Origin: Phycicoccus jejuensis
GTDB lineage: Bacteria > Actinomycetota > Actinomycetes > Actinomycetales > Dermatophilaceae
Assembly (NCBI RefSeq): GCF_000720925.1
Contig: NZ_JOEE01000012.1
Coordinates: forward strand, 1-62,338
Length of the DNA stretch: 62,338 nt
Reading direction: 5' to 3'
Position numbers and translations under genes: made by a program. The notes under the pieces were generated by a model. That model ran no database searches, was not told the DNA's origin, and was given only the letters and a program-made list of their open reading frames with translations. Positions 1 to 8,298 of this stretch are shown one piece after another; within the stretch, counting starts at the first letter, position 1; each line of letters begins with the position of its first letter.

Positions 1-108
1 CAACAGAGCCGGTGGCGACCCCACCTCGCCCCCGACGGCACCGTCACCTGGCACGGCCCCGACGGCGCCAACCGCACCACCGAACCCCCAGCACCGCACC
101 ACCGGCTG
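1..108 (+). pseudogene. 3' tail of a DUF222/HNH endonuclease-type (13E12 family) gene, no in-frame stop at its end
   Basis: Frame 1 reads from the window edge with strong actinobacterial third-position GC and gives a tail ending WRPHLAPDGTVTWHGPDG followed by NRTTEPP. This resembles the extreme C-terminus of DUF222/HNH proteins, where a W-x-PDGTVTW-x-x-PDG segment follows the HNH domain. The expected stop is missing: frame 1 stays open to 1332, while a TGA at 107-109 lies in frame 2. This suggests a frameshift near the 3' end, or an altered terminus of a decayed copy. Only the tail is visible, so the HNH domain itself cannot be confirmed. A second DUF222 gene begins at the right edge. Confidence 0.45.
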
Positions 109-412
109 ACCGCCGCCTCGGACTGCCGACGCCCACCCTGTCGCCCCACGGTGCGGCGTACAGAAATCGACGCTTTCGTCACTTCCTGTCCGGCTCGATG
201 TCGGCACGAGCGGCGTCGCTGGGTGCGCCTGCCGGGCCGCACTGTCCTCGGACTGCCGCCCCGACCTCTTCCTGCCGGCCCCGTGTGGCACCCGGCGGGG
301 CGAGGAGTCCCGCCGCGGCGTGGGTCACACCGTGACGTGGCTCATGCGGAGGGGGCCCGGCCCGCTGCTAGCGTCCGACGCGACCGTGCACCCCGCCTCG
401 GAAGGCTCGACG
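109..412. other. About 300 bases without a convincing gene
   Basis: No frame here has both a supported start and coding-like composition. The stretch holds a short inverted repeat, GTCAC-ACC-GTGAC at 324-336, about 75 bases before the start of the next gene and a possible regulator site. A weak -10-like TAGCGT sits at 369-374 without a clear -35. Otherwise nothing recognisable. Confidence 0.4.
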
Positions 413-1477
413 ATGCGCAGCGCCAAGGACTTCTTCGCCCCCCTCGCCGTGGGGGCGCCGATGCCGCTCCGGGAGGTGCCCGCCCGGCCCAGCCGGATGA
501 TCCACTTCTTCGACCCGAGCAACCCGAAGATGGCCGCGAAGGTGCCCGACATGGTCGGCACCGTCGACGTGCTCCTCGGCAACCTCGAGGACGCGGTCAA
601 GGCCGAGAACAAGGAGGCCGCCCGGCAGGGGCTCGTCGACATCGCGAAGGCCACCGACTTCGGGGAGCACACCCAGCTCTGGACCCGCGTCAACGCCCTC
701 GACAGCCCGTGGGCGCTCGACGACCTGATCACGCTCGTCACCGAGATCGGCGACCGGCTCGACGTCGTCATGGTCCCGAAGGTCCAGGGCCCCGAGGACA
801 TCCACTACGTCGACCGGCTGCTCGCGCAGCTCGAGGCGAAGGCCGGCGTCACGCGCCCGATCCTCGTCCACGCCATCCTCGAGACGGCCCGCGGCATGGC
901 GAACGTCGAGGCCATCGCCGGTGCGAGCCCGCGGATGCAGGGCATCAGCCTCGGCCCGGCCGACCTCGCCGCCGACCGCCGGATGAAGACGACGCGCGTC
1001 GGCGGCGGCCACCCCGGCTACCTCGTGCGCCAGGACCCGGTGGACGGCGACGTCGAGGGCGCCCGGTCGGTCTTCCAGCAGGACCTGTGGCACTACACGA
1101 TCGCGCGGATGGTCGACGCCTGCGCGATGCACGGGATCTTCCCGTACTACGGCCCGTTCGGGGACATCAAGGACGTCGTCGCCTGCGAGGACCAGTTCCG
1201 CAACGCCTTCCTCCTCGGCTGCGTCGGCACGTGGAGCCTGCACCCGGTGCAGATCGCCATCGCCAAGAAGGTCTTCAGCCCGTCGGCCGACGACGTCGCG
1301 CACGCGCGCCGGGTGCGGGCCGCGATGGGTGACGGCACGGGCGCGGTGATGCTCGACGGGAAGATGGAGGACGACGCGAGCCTCAAGCAGTGCCTCGTCA
1401 TCCTCGAGCTCGCGGACCGCCTGTCCGCCAACGACCCCGAGCTCGCCGAGCTCTACGCCGAGGGGAGCGACGCATGA
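413..1477 (+). CDS. HpcH/HpaI-family malyl-CoA / beta-methylmalyl-CoA lyase-like protein
   Basis: A 354-residue CoA-ester lyase of the CitE/HpcH TIM-barrel superfamily. It most resembles L-malyl-CoA/beta-methylmalyl-CoA lyases, which cleave malyl-CoA to acetyl-CoA and glyoxylate. Visible motifs are SRMIHFF near 27-33, LLGNLEDAV (54-62), the substrate arginine in TRVN (R92), and the Mg ligands E157 in LETARG and D184 in GPADLA. The length matches the malyl-CoA lyase branch rather than the shorter CitE branch. The ATG at 413 is chosen because GGAAGG lies about 7 bases upstream; an ATG at 320 has no such support. Its stop overlaps the next lyase by 4 bases, so the two are co-translated. The exact substrate is inference. 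Confidence 0.85.
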   Translation: MRSAKDFFAPLAVGAPMPLREVPARPSRMIHFFDPSNPKMAAKVPDMVGTVDVLLGNLEDAVKAENKEAARQGLVDIAKATDFGEHTQLWTRVNALDSPWALDDLITLVTEIGDRLDVVMVPKVQGPEDIHYVDRLLAQLEAKAGVTRPILVHAILETARGMANVEAIAGASPRMQGISLGPADLAADRRMKTTRVGGGHPGYLVRQDPVDGDVEGARSVFQQDLWHYTIARMVDACAMHGIFPYYGPFGDIKDVVACEDQFRNAFLLGCVGTWSLHPVQIAIAKKVFSPSADDVAHARRVRAAMGDGTGAVMLDGKMEDDASLKQCLVILELADRLSANDPELAELYAEGSDA

Positions 1478-2337
1478 GCGAGGCCTACCGCCCGCGCCGC
1501 TCCGTGCTCTACATGCCGAGCAGCAACGAGCGCGCGCTCGAGAAGGCGAAGACGCTCCCGGTCGACGGCCTGATCCTCGACCTCGAGGACGCCGTCGGCC
1601 CGGACGACAAGCCGCAGGCCCGCGAGAACGCCTGCGCGGCAGCGGCGTCCGGCGACTACGGACACCGTGAGGTGACCATCCGCGTCAACGGCCTCGGCAC
1701 CGAGTGGCACGACGCCGACCTCGAGGCCGCTTGTGCCGCAGGCCCGGACGGCATCGTCGTGCCGAAGGTCGGCTCAGCACAGGAGGTCCGCGACCTCGTC
1801 GCCGCGATGGAGCGCCACGGCGCACCGGACCACACGCGCCTCTGGGCGATGGTCGAGACCCCCGGCGCCGTGCTCGACGCGCGCGAGATCGCCTCTGCGT
1901 CCGACCGGCTCGCCGTCCTCGTGCTCGGGACCAACGACCTCGTCAAGGAGCTCCAGGCCCGGTTCGTCCCCGGACGCGCGCCTCTGCTCACCGCGCTCTC
2001 GACGGTCCTCCTGGCGGCCCGCGCCGCGGGCGTGGCCGTCCTCGACGGTGTGTACAACGACGTCAAGGACACCGAGGGCCTCGAGGCCGAGTGCCGGCAG
2101 GGCCGCGACCTGGGGTTCGACGGCAAGACGCTCATCCACCCCGGGCAGGTCGACCCGTGCAACGCCGTGTTCGCCCCGAGCGCCGAGGAGGTCGAGGACG
2201 CCCGCGGGCTGCTCGACGCCTGGGAGGCCGGCGCCGGCCGCGGCGTCGTCACGTACCGCGGCCGGATGGTCGAGAACCTCCACGTCGAGGTCGCCCGGCG
2301 CGTCCTCGCGGTCGACGAGGTCGTCCGCTCGCGCTGA
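1474..2337 (+). CDS. CitE-like CoA-ester lyase
   Basis: A 287-residue citrate-lyase-beta-like protein (HpcH/HpaI superfamily). Motifs include [15 protein letters not shown] (8-22), LDLEDAV (35-41), the arginine in IRVNG (R70), E128 in ETPGA and D155 in GTNDL (Mg ligands). Stand-alone CitE proteins act as citramalyl-CoA or related beta-hydroxyacyl-CoA lyases or thioesterases rather than in citrate lyase, and no citrate lyase alpha or gamma subunit is present. One known relative, mycobacterial Rv2498c, works in itaconate/leucine catabolism beside a MaoC hydratase and an acyl-CoA dehydrogenase; similar partners lie elsewhere in this window. The ATG overlaps the previous stop (ATGA), indicating a two-gene operon of paralogous lyases. 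Confidence 0.85.
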   Translation: MSEAYRPRRSVLYMPSSNERALEKAKTLPVDGLILDLEDAVGPDDKPQARENACAAAASGDYGHREVTIRVNGLGTEWHDADLEAACAAGPDGIVVPKVGSAQEVRDLVAAMERHGAPDHTRLWAMVETPGAVLDAREIASASDRLAVLVLGTNDLVKELQARFVPGRAPLLTALSTVLLAARAAGVAVLDGVYNDVKDTEGLEAECRQGRDLGFDGKTLIHPGQVDPCNAVFAPSAEEVEDARGLLDAWEAGAGRGVVTYRGRMVENLHVEVARRVLAVDEVVRSR

Positions 2338-2358
2338 CGCCGAGCGGCCACCCCGGCC

Positions 2359-3387
2359 TCAGGCGGTGCGGACCGTCTGGGCGTCGCGGTAGGCGGCCGC
2401 CGCCGCGGCCCACGGCCCGCGGCGCCCGGCGAGCGACGGGACGAGCGGGACGAGGTCGGCCGAGAAGGCCACGCTCGCCTCACGGGGCAGGAGCGAGGGC
2501 AGGTTGTCGACGGCGATGACGTCGAGCGCCGGGGTGTCGGCGACCCGGCGCGCCGGCTCCTCCCAGGACGTGATCGAGGTGTTGACCGGGACGAGGTTGT
2601 GCTCGGAGGTGACGTCGCACGTGACGTCGGCGACGACGCGCAGCGCGCGGTCGGCGTCGAGGTCCTCGGGGCGGACGAACGCCTCCTGCGGCGTCGTCGA
2701 GAGCACGCAGTTGACGAGCAGCTCGTGCTCGAGGATCGCCTGGTGGTCGAGCTCGCGGGTGTCCTCGCGGTCCCAGCCGTCGAGGACGGTGCCGGCGGCC
2801 ACGAGCGCGTCGAGGGCACCGATGCCGCTGCGGCCCTGGGCGCCGATGACGAGCGCCGACATCCCGTCGGCGCCGGCCGAGCGCACGAGGGCGTCGAGCT
2901 CGGCCTTCTCCATCGGGTGCAGCGGCTCGAGCCGGCCCCGGGCGGCGAGGACGCCGAGCGAGGCGCCGACGTAGCCCGCCCAGTAGCCGAAGGCGATGAC
3001 GCGCCTGCCGTCGACGGTCAGGTACTCGAGGTCGAGCAGCGTGCCCCCGCCGGCGGTGAAGCGGCGCAGCAGCGCGCCGGCCCCCTCCTGACCCTTGTAG
3101 GCGTGCCCGAAGAAGATGTGGGTGTGCCGCAGCTCGGTCGGGGCGTCCGGGAGCTCCTTGATGCCGAGCACGTACGCGTCGTCGGGGGCGTCGACCCACG
3201 ACCCGGCCGGCGCGACCTCGCAGCCACCGGTGCGGTAGGCCTCGATGCCGAAGACGCGCTGCGGCGACTCCTCGACGGTGACCCGGACGCCGTCCGCGAC
3301 GAGGCGCGCCGCGTCGTGGGGGACGAGCGGGGCGCGGCGCTCGGTGGAGCGGGTCTCGTGGCGCAGCCACAGGTGCGGGGACGACAT
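2359..3387 (-). CDS. Saccharopine dehydrogenase-like (NAD+, L-lysine-forming type) oxidoreductase
   Basis: A 342-residue protein of the alanine dehydrogenase/PNT-like fold, matching Lys1-type saccharopine dehydrogenases. It starts with WLRHETRSTERRAPL, the typical R-x-E-x-x-x-x-E-x-R entry motif, and has GIKELP and HTHIFFGHAYKGQ, which carry the catalytic Lys and His of the family. The C-terminal half has a nucleotide-binding stretch (ALVIGAQGRSGIGALDAL). Such enzymes interconvert lysine, 2-oxoglutarate and saccharopine; bacterial copies may use other amino acids. Starts at 3396 (overlapping the upstream gene by 4 bases) or 3387 are possible. A GGGAG at a better distance favours 3387. It is coupled to the oxidoreductase gene upstream. 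Confidence 0.75.
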   Translation of the reverse strand: MSSPHLWLRHETRSTERRAPLVPHDAARLVADGVRVTVEESPQRVFGIEAYRTGGCEVAPAGSWVDAPDDAYVLGIKELPDAPTELRHTHIFFGHAYKGQEGAGALLRRFTAGGGTLLDLEYLTVDGRRVIAFGYWAGYVGASLGVLAARGRLEPLHPMEKAELDALVRSAGADGMSALVIGAQGRSGIGALDALVAAGTVLDGWDREDTRELDHQAILEHELLVNCVLSTTPQEAFVRPEDLDADRALRVVADVTCDVTSEHNLVPVNTSITSWEEPARRVADTPALDVIAVDNLPSLLPREASVAFSADLVPLVPSLAGRRGPWAAAAAAYRDAQTVRTA

Positions 3388-3392
3388 GGGGC

Positions 3393-4433
3393 TCATTCTC
3401 CCGGGTAGACGACGCCGAGCTGGTGGCGGACCTCGTCCATGACCCCCATGGCCCTCCGGGTGGCCTCCCACGGCACCGACCAGGTCTCGCGGCGTCCTGC
3501 GGCCACGGCGCGCGCGACCTCGGCCGCCTCGTAGCGGAACCCGTGGTCGGGGTGCTCGGGCTCGAAGGTGTCGACGAGGGTCCCCTCGGGGTCGAGCAGC
3601 CGCACGGTGCTGGCCGCGCCGTAGAAGTGGCCGGGGCCGGTGAGCTCCAGGCGCCCGGGCGCGCCCGCCACGAGGGCGGCGCACGGCGTCGCCGCGGCCA
3701 TGGTCGAGGTCATCCGGGCGAGCGTCGACCCCTTGACCGCGCTGATGCCGACGGTGACGTCGACCCCCTCGGGGCTCAGCGTCCCCCGGGCCGCGACGGT
3801 GCCGAGCTCGCCGAGGACGTGGTCGGCAAAGTGGACCGGGTAGACGCCGAGGTCGAGGAGCGACCCGCCGGCGAGCTCGGGGTCCCAGAGCCGACGCGGA
3901 CCGTCCGGCCAGAGGTGCTGGCCGTGGTCGGCCTGGACGAGCACGACCTCGCCGAGCGTGCCGGCCTCGATGGTGCGGCGGACGACGTCGTACTGGGGCA
4001 GGTAGCGGCTCCACATCGCCTCCGCGGCGAGCAGTCCGCCCGACTCCGCGGCGGCGAGCACCTCGTCGGTCTCCTCGCGGTTGCGGGTGAAGGCCTTCTC
4101 GACGAGGACGTGCTTGCCGGCGCGCAGGGCCAGGAGGGCGTGGGCGTGGTGCTCGCTGTGCGGGCTCGCGACGTAGACCGCCTCGACGGCCGGGTCGGCC
4201 ACGAGCTCCTCGTACGAGCCGTACGCGCTCGCGACGTCGTGCCGCTGCGCGAACTCCTGCGCCCGCTCGGCCGACCGGGACCCGACGGCCACGACGCTCG
4301 AGCGGGTGCCCTCGCGGACGGCGTCGGCGAAGACGTGGGCGATGCCACCCGGGCCGATCACGCCCCAGCGCAGCGGGGGCGCCTCGAGCGGGTCGGGGGT
4401 CGTCGGCGGGGCGAGGGAGAGCGGCGACGGCAT
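3393..4433 (-). CDS. Gfo/Idh/MocA-family NAD(P)-dependent oxidoreductase
   Basis: A 346-residue protein. The N-terminal Rossmann fold has WGVIGPGGIAHVFADAV (about 23-39), and AVYVASPHSEHHAHALLALRAGKHVLVEKAF contains the usual nucleotide-domain end. The family's EKP catalytic motif is here EKAF, with the catalytic lysine kept. Members oxidise or reduce sugars, inositols or related polyols and bile-pigment-like substrates; the substrate is not predictable. The start lies within reach of the neighbour at 4443, and the 3' end overlaps the saccharopine dehydrogenase-like gene region, so the two probably form a small operon. Confidence 0.8.
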   Translation of the reverse strand: MPSPLSLAPPTTPDPLEAPPLRWGVIGPGGIAHVFADAVREGTRSSVVAVGSRSAERAQEFAQRHDVASAYGSYEELVADPAVEAVYVASPHSEHHAHALLALRAGKHVLVEKAFTRNREETDEVLAAAESGGLLAAEAMWSRYLPQYDVVRRTIEAGTLGEVVLVQADHGQHLWPDGPRRLWDPELAGGSLLDLGVYPVHFADHVLGELGTVAARGTLSPEGVDVTVGISAVKGSTLARMTSTMAAATPCAALVAGAPGRLELTGPGHFYGAASTVRLLDPEGTLVDTFEPEHPDHGFRYEAAEVARAVAAGRRETWSVPWEATRRAMGVMDEVRHQLGVVYPGE

Positions 4434-4442
4434 GGGTGAACC

Positions 4443-5237
4443 CTAGGCGCTCGCACCCCCGTCGAGCACCGAGCGGATCCAGCGCAGCTGCGGACCGCCG
4501 TGGTCGCGCCAGTAGTCACCGGTGTGCCCGCCGCCGTCGATGGTCACGCGCGCCGACGGGAGGACCTGCCCGAAGGCCCGGTTCGCCGCGGCGAAGGGGT
4601 CCTCGCGCCCGCAGGCCATGCGCACGGGGATGCGCTCGAGGACCCGGCGGCGGGTCGCGGCGAAGACGTCGTGCTGCTCGAAGTCCTCGCGGTCGTCGAA
4701 GGCGCCGGGGGCCGACGCGCCCGGCGAGGTCCACAGCGCCGCGCTCATCGGCGCGACGGCCGCGACGCGCCCCGGCCCGAGCTCGCCGGCGAGGAGCAGC
4801 GAGCCGTAGCCGCCCATCGACCAGCCGAGGAACGCGACCCGGTCGGTCGCGCCGTACTCCTCGGCGACGAGGGGGAGGAAGTCGTCGGTGACCATCGCGC
4901 CGGAGTCCGTGCCGTCGTCGCGCCGGTGCCAGTACCCGTTGCCGCCGTCCACCGCGGCGACCGCCAGCCCCGTGGCGGCGACGTGATCGTCGAGGTGGAG
5001 GAGGTCGAGGGCCTGCTCGCCGTGGCCGCCCTTGCCGTGGAGGACGACGACGGGGGCGCGCAGCACCGACCGGTCGTGCGGCATCGCGAGGACCCACGGG
5101 AGGTCGCGTCCCGGCACGTGGCGCGAGCGCAGGGTGCCGCGGCGGACCTCGACGTCACCGGCCGAGCAGCCCACCAGCGCGAGCCCCGCGGCCGACACGG
5201 CCCCGGCCACGACCTGGCGGCGGGGCGGGCTGGGCAC
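4443..5237 (-). CDS. Exported lipoprotein alpha/beta hydrolase (esterase-D / antigen-85-like fold)
   Basis: A 264-residue alpha/beta hydrolase. The N-terminus PRRQVVAGAVSAAGLALVGC combines a twin-arginine-like pair, a hydrophobic stretch and a lipobox ending at Cys24, so it is probably a Tat- or Sec-exported lipoprotein on the outer face of the membrane. The nucleophile elbow GWSMGG places Ser140, with the acid in GREDPF and the base in GGGHTGDYW near the C-terminus. Such proteins are esterases or acyltransferases; the substrate is unknown. It stands just upstream of the Gfo/Idh/MocA gene (9-base gap) and may share its transcript. Confidence 0.8.
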   Translation of the reverse strand: MPSPPRRQVVAGAVSAAGLALVGCSAGDVEVRRGTLRSRHVPGRDLPWVLAMPHDRSVLRAPVVVLHGKGGHGEQALDLLHLDDHVAATGLAVAAVDGGNGYWHRRDDGTDSGAMVTDDFLPLVAEEYGATDRVAFLGWSMGGYGSLLLAGELGPGRVAAVAPMSAALWTSPGASAPGAFDDREDFEQHDVFAATRRRVLERIPVRMACGREDPFAAANRAFGQVLPSARVTIDGGGHTGDYWRDHGGPQLRWIRSVLDGGASA

Positions 5238-5270
5238 GACGTCAGGCTAGGGCGGGAGCCGCGGGAGGTG

Positions 5271-6125
5271 TCAGAACCGCGCCGTCGCCTCCGCGACGAG
5301 GTCGCCGACGAGCTCGCCCGCGTCGACCTCGAGCCCGCGCCGGGCGAACCACGTGACCATCGTCGTCGCGTCGCGCTCGAGGAACTCGAAGCCCTGCGGG
5401 TTGCCGATGACGTCGACGACCTGCGGCCAGTCGATGAGCACGAGGCGCTCGTCGTGGACGAGGACGTTGTACGGGCTGAGGTCGCCGTGGGTCCAGCCGT
5501 GGTGGGCGAGCGTGAGCATCACCGACCGCAGCTGCTCGTAGAGGTCGCGCAGCAGTGCCGGCTCCGGACGCGTCTGGACCAGGCGCGGCGCCGCGACCGG
5601 CGTCGGGCCGTCGGTGCTGCCGACGAACTCCATGAGCATCTCGGACTCGTCGAGCTGGACGGGGTAGGGGACCGGCAGGCCGAGCTCCCAGAGGGAGCCG
5701 AGCGCGGCGAACTCGGCGGCCGCCCACTGCCCGGCGATCACCTGCTTGCCGAAGTCGGTGCGCCGGGCCATCGCGCGCGCCTCGCGGCTCTTGCGGACCC
5801 GGCGTCCCTCGAGGTAGCCGGCGTCGCGGTGGAAGAGGCGGTGGTCGCCGCTGCGATAGCGCTTGGCGGCCATCGTCGAGACGGTGCCGGAGCCCGGGAC
5901 CCAGCGGCGCACGACGTGGACGTCGGCCTCCTTGCCGGTCTTGAGGACGCCGAGGTCGGCGTCGACGGCGCCGAGCGCGGTGACGACCCAGCCCGGGCGG
6001 GGCTTCGGCCCGTGGGCCGCGCCGTCCCAGGAGGACCAGCGCTCGCCCTCGGGCGGGGCGTCAGGGGAGGTGTCGGTGGAGAAGGCTGCCTGCTTCTGCG
6101 GCAGGTGGAACGGCATGTGTGCCAA
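5271..6125 (-). CDS. RIO-type serine/threonine protein kinase
   Basis: A 284-residue protein with the RIO kinase signature. A flexible ATP-binding loop reads TGKEADVHVV (63-72), the ATP lysine is K88 in AAKRYR, the catalytic loop is HGDLSPYN (213-220; catalytic D215, metal-binding N220), and the metal-binding Asp is D232 in IDWPQ. Bacterial RIO kinases are rare relative to archaeal ones but recurrent in actinobacteria; targets are unknown. The start is a TTG at 6125 preceded by AGGAG 7 bases upstream. An ATG at 6116 is the alternative but is poorly spaced from that site. A possible small upstream reading frame overlaps this start. Confidence 0.85.
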   Translation of the reverse strand: MAHMPFHLPQKQAAFSTDTSPDAPPEGERWSSWDGAAHGPKPRPGWVVTALGAVDADLGVLKTGKEADVHVVRRWVPGSGTVSTMAAKRYRSGDHRLFHRDAGYLEGRRVRKSREARAMARRTDFGKQVIAGQWAAAEFAALGSLWELGLPVPYPVQLDESEMLMEFVGSTDGPTPVAAPRLVQTRPEPALLRDLYEQLRSVMLTLAHHGWTHGDLSPYNVLVHDERLVLIDWPQVVDVIGNPQGFEFLERDATTMVTWFARRGLEVDAGELVGDLVAEATARF

Positions 6126-6189
6126 CGGAGTGCTCCTGTGCGAGGAAGGGGATCGGGGCCGGGGTGCGGCCCGGGACAGTCGTGGACAT
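6061..6189 (-). CDS. Possible 42-residue upstream peptide overlapping the RIO kinase start
   Basis: An ATG at 6189 is preceded at 5 bases by a very strong ribosome site (GAAGGAGG), stronger than that of the RIO kinase itself. It opens a 42-residue frame (MSTTVPGRTPAPIPFLAQEH...) that ends inside the first codons of the kinase in another frame. It could be a leader peptide coupling translation to the kinase, or a chance frame. No family is recognised. Confidence rests only on the ribosome site and the position. Confidence 0.3.
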   Translation of the reverse strand: MSTTVPGRTPAPIPFLAQEHSVGTHAVPPAAEAGSLLHRHLP

Positions 6190-6408
6190 GTCGGCCTCCT
6201 TCGTCGTGCGGGAGCACGCGGGGTGCGCGCTCGGACCCCAGCGTGGGGCAGCCGTCCCCGACGGCGCCACTCCTTTTTCCCGGCGGCCGGGGCGTGGGCG
6301 GCGTCACACGGTGGGGGGACTCACAGTCGACGGGCGTTCCGGGGCGCTGCTGCCGCAGGCACACTGATCCGCGACACCACCGACCCACGCGAAGGCGGCG
6401 ATCCGCGC

Positions 6409-7608
6409 ATGTCCCGACTCCAGACCACCGACGGTCTCACCGAGGAGCAGCACGAGCTCATCAAGCTGGTCCGCGAGTTCGTCGACGAGCAGATCCTCCC
6501 CGTGGCCACCGAGCTGGAGCACAAGGACGAGTACCCGACGCAGATCGTCGAGGGCATGAAGGAGATGGGGATCTTCGGGCTGATGATCCCCGAGGAGTAC
6601 GGCGGCCTCGGCGAGAGCCTCCTCACCTACGCGCTCGTCGTCGAGGAGATCGCCCGCGGCTGGATGAGCGTCAGCGGCATCATCAACACCCACTTCATCG
6701 TCGCGTACATGCTGCTCCAGCACGGCACCGAGGAGCAGAAGCAGCGCTACCTGCCGCGGATGGCGACCGGCGAGGTGCGCGGGGCGTTCTCGATGAGCGA
6801 GCCGGGCCTCGGCTCGGACGTCGCCGCCATCCGCACCAAGGCGGTCCGGGGCGAGGACGGCGGCTGGACCATCGACGGCCAGAAGATGTGGCTGACCAAC
6901 GGCGGCTCGAGCAACCTCGTCGCGGTGCTCGTCAGGACCGACCTCGGGGAGTCCACGAGCCCGTACAAGAACATGACGACCTTCCTCGTCGAGAAGGAGT
7001 CCGGCTTCGGCGAGACCGCGCAGGGCGTCACGGTGCCCGGCAAGATCGACAAGATGGGCTACAAGGGCGTCGACACGACCGAGCTCGTCTTCCAGGGCCA
7101 CCGCACGACCGACGCGCAGGTCCTCGGCGGGGCCCCGGGCCGGGGCTTCTACCAGATGATGGACGGCGTCGAGGTGGGCCGCGTCAACGTCGCCGCCCGG
7201 GCCTGCGGCCTCTCGCGGCGGGCGTTCGAGCTCGGCATCGCCTACAGCCAGCAGCGCGAGACGTTCGGCAAGAAGATCGCCGAGCACCAGGGCATCCTCT
7301 TCCGCCTCGCCGACATGGCGACCAAGGTCGAGGCGAGCCACCAGATGATGGTCAAGGCCGCGCGGCTCAAGGACGCCGGCCAGCGCAACGACCTCGAGGC
7401 GGGCATGGCCAAGTACCTCGCCGCCGAGAACTGCGCCGACGTCGTCGAGCAGTCCTTCCGCATCCACGGCGGCTACGGCTACTCCAAGGAGTACGAGATC
7501 GAGCGCCTCTACCGCGAGGCGCCGATGCTGCTCATCGGCGAGGGCACGGCCGAGATCCAGAAGATGATCATCGGCCGCCGCCTCCTCGAGGACTACAAGG
7601 CCCGCTGA
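6409..7608 (+). CDS. Acyl-CoA dehydrogenase
   Basis: A 399-residue flavoprotein of the acyl-CoA dehydrogenase family. The N-terminal helical domain is followed by the flavin/substrate loop FSMSEPGLGSDVAAIRTKA and WLTNGG, then RETFGKKIAEHQGILFRLADM. The C-terminal LLIGEGTAEIQKMIIGRR places the catalytic base Glu at the EGT motif as in short/branched-chain members. It introduces an alpha,beta double bond into acyl-CoA and passes electrons to ETF; an ETF pair lies at 32867-34593, though that pair is coupled to another enzyme. The ATG at 6409 has GAAGG about 13 bases upstream. It is transcribed divergently from the RIO kinase across about 280 bases. Chain-length preference is not determinable; a branched-chain role would fit the CoA lyases nearby. 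Confidence 0.9.
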   Translation: MSRLQTTDGLTEEQHELIKLVREFVDEQILPVATELEHKDEYPTQIVEGMKEMGIFGLMIPEEYGGLGESLLTYALVVEEIARGWMSVSGIINTHFIVAYMLLQHGTEEQKQRYLPRMATGEVRGAFSMSEPGLGSDVAAIRTKAVRGEDGGWTIDGQKMWLTNGGSSNLVAVLVRTDLGESTSPYKNMTTFLVEKESGFGETAQGVTVPGKIDKMGYKGVDTTELVFQGHRTTDAQVLGGAPGRGFYQMMDGVEVGRVNVAARACGLSRRAFELGIAYSQQRETFGKKIAEHQGILFRLADMATKVEASHQMMVKAARLKDAGQRNDLEAGMAKYLAAENCADVVEQSFRIHGGYGYSKEYEIERLYREAPMLLIGEGTAEIQKMIIGRRLLEDYKAR

Positions 7609-7678
7609 CCCTCGGCACCGGCGGTTCCGCCCAGCAGGCGTCCAGCCCGCGTCCAGCGGGCGGTGACACACTGGGGGC

Positions 7679-8266
7679 ATGAGCACCCAGCCGATGCGCC
7701 CGGGCCTGCGCGCCGCCCTGTCGCTGGAGTACCCGATGAGCCTCGGGGTCCACGACACCTACGAGGAGGCGCAGAAGGCCGTCGACTACCTGTCCGACCA
7801 CGAGTTCCCGGTCCAGGACGTGATGATCGTCGGCACCGACCTCAAGCAGATCGAGCGCGTCACGGGCCGGCTCACCCAGGGCCGCGTCATCGGCGCCGGC
7901 GCCCTGTCGGGCATGTGGCTCGGTCTGTTCGTCGGGACGATCTTCGCGGTCTTCGACCCGAGCGGCTTCAACATCGTCTCGATCATCTCGACGGTCCTCT
8001 TCGGTGCCGTCTTCGGGATGGTGTGGGCCTGGTTCGGCTACCGGCTGACCCGTGGCCAGCGCGACTTCACCTCGGTCAGCCAGGTCGTCGCCGCCAAGTA
8101 CGAGGTCCTCGTCGAGCACCGCCACGTGACCCGCGGCCGCGAGCTGCTCGCCCAGATGGACCCGATGAAGGCCGCGCAGGAGCAGGTGCGCCAGGCGCAG
8201 GAGGCCGAGCGGGCCCGGCTCGCGACCGAGCACCCCGCGCAGCCGCAGCAGCCGCCGCAGGCCTGA
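7679..8266 (+). CDS. General stress protein 17M-like membrane protein
   Basis: A 195-residue protein. The N-terminal soluble domain (about 25-70) has the pattern EEAQKAVDYLSDHEFPVQDVMIVGTDLKQIERVTGR, typical of the YflT/general stress protein 17M domain. Two membrane helices follow (about 78-98 and 103-122), separated by a short FDPSGFN turn. A charged, Gln- and Ala-rich C-terminal coil (MDPMKAAQEQVRQAQEAERARLATE) ends in a PQQPPQ tail. Function is unknown beyond stress association of the domain. It lies downstream of the acyl-CoA dehydrogenase with a 70-base gap. Confidence 0.7.
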   Translation: MSTQPMRPGLRAALSLEYPMSLGVHDTYEEAQKAVDYLSDHEFPVQDVMIVGTDLKQIERVTGRLTQGRVIGAGALSGMWLGLFVGTIFAVFDPSGFNIVSIISTVLFGAVFGMVWAWFGYRLTRGQRDFTSVSQVVAAKYEVLVEHRHVTRGRELLAQMDPMKAAQEQVRQAQEAERARLATEHPAQPQQPPQA

Positions 8267-8286
8267 CGCGGCGGGTCGGGCGCGCG

Positions 8287-8292
8287 TAGCCT
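8287..8292 (+). promoter_or_regulatory. -10 box of a predicted leaderless promoter
   Basis: TAGCCT ends 6 bases before the ATG at 8299, so transcription would start at or next to the start codon. No ribosome site is present between them. Confidence 0.5.
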
Positions 8293-8298
8293 CGGCCC

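Noticed and set aside
324..336. GTCAC-N3-GTGAC as a firm operator of the CoA lyase operon
   Set aside because: The repeat is short, single and GC-rich sequence gives many such matches. It is mentioned only inside the gap entry.
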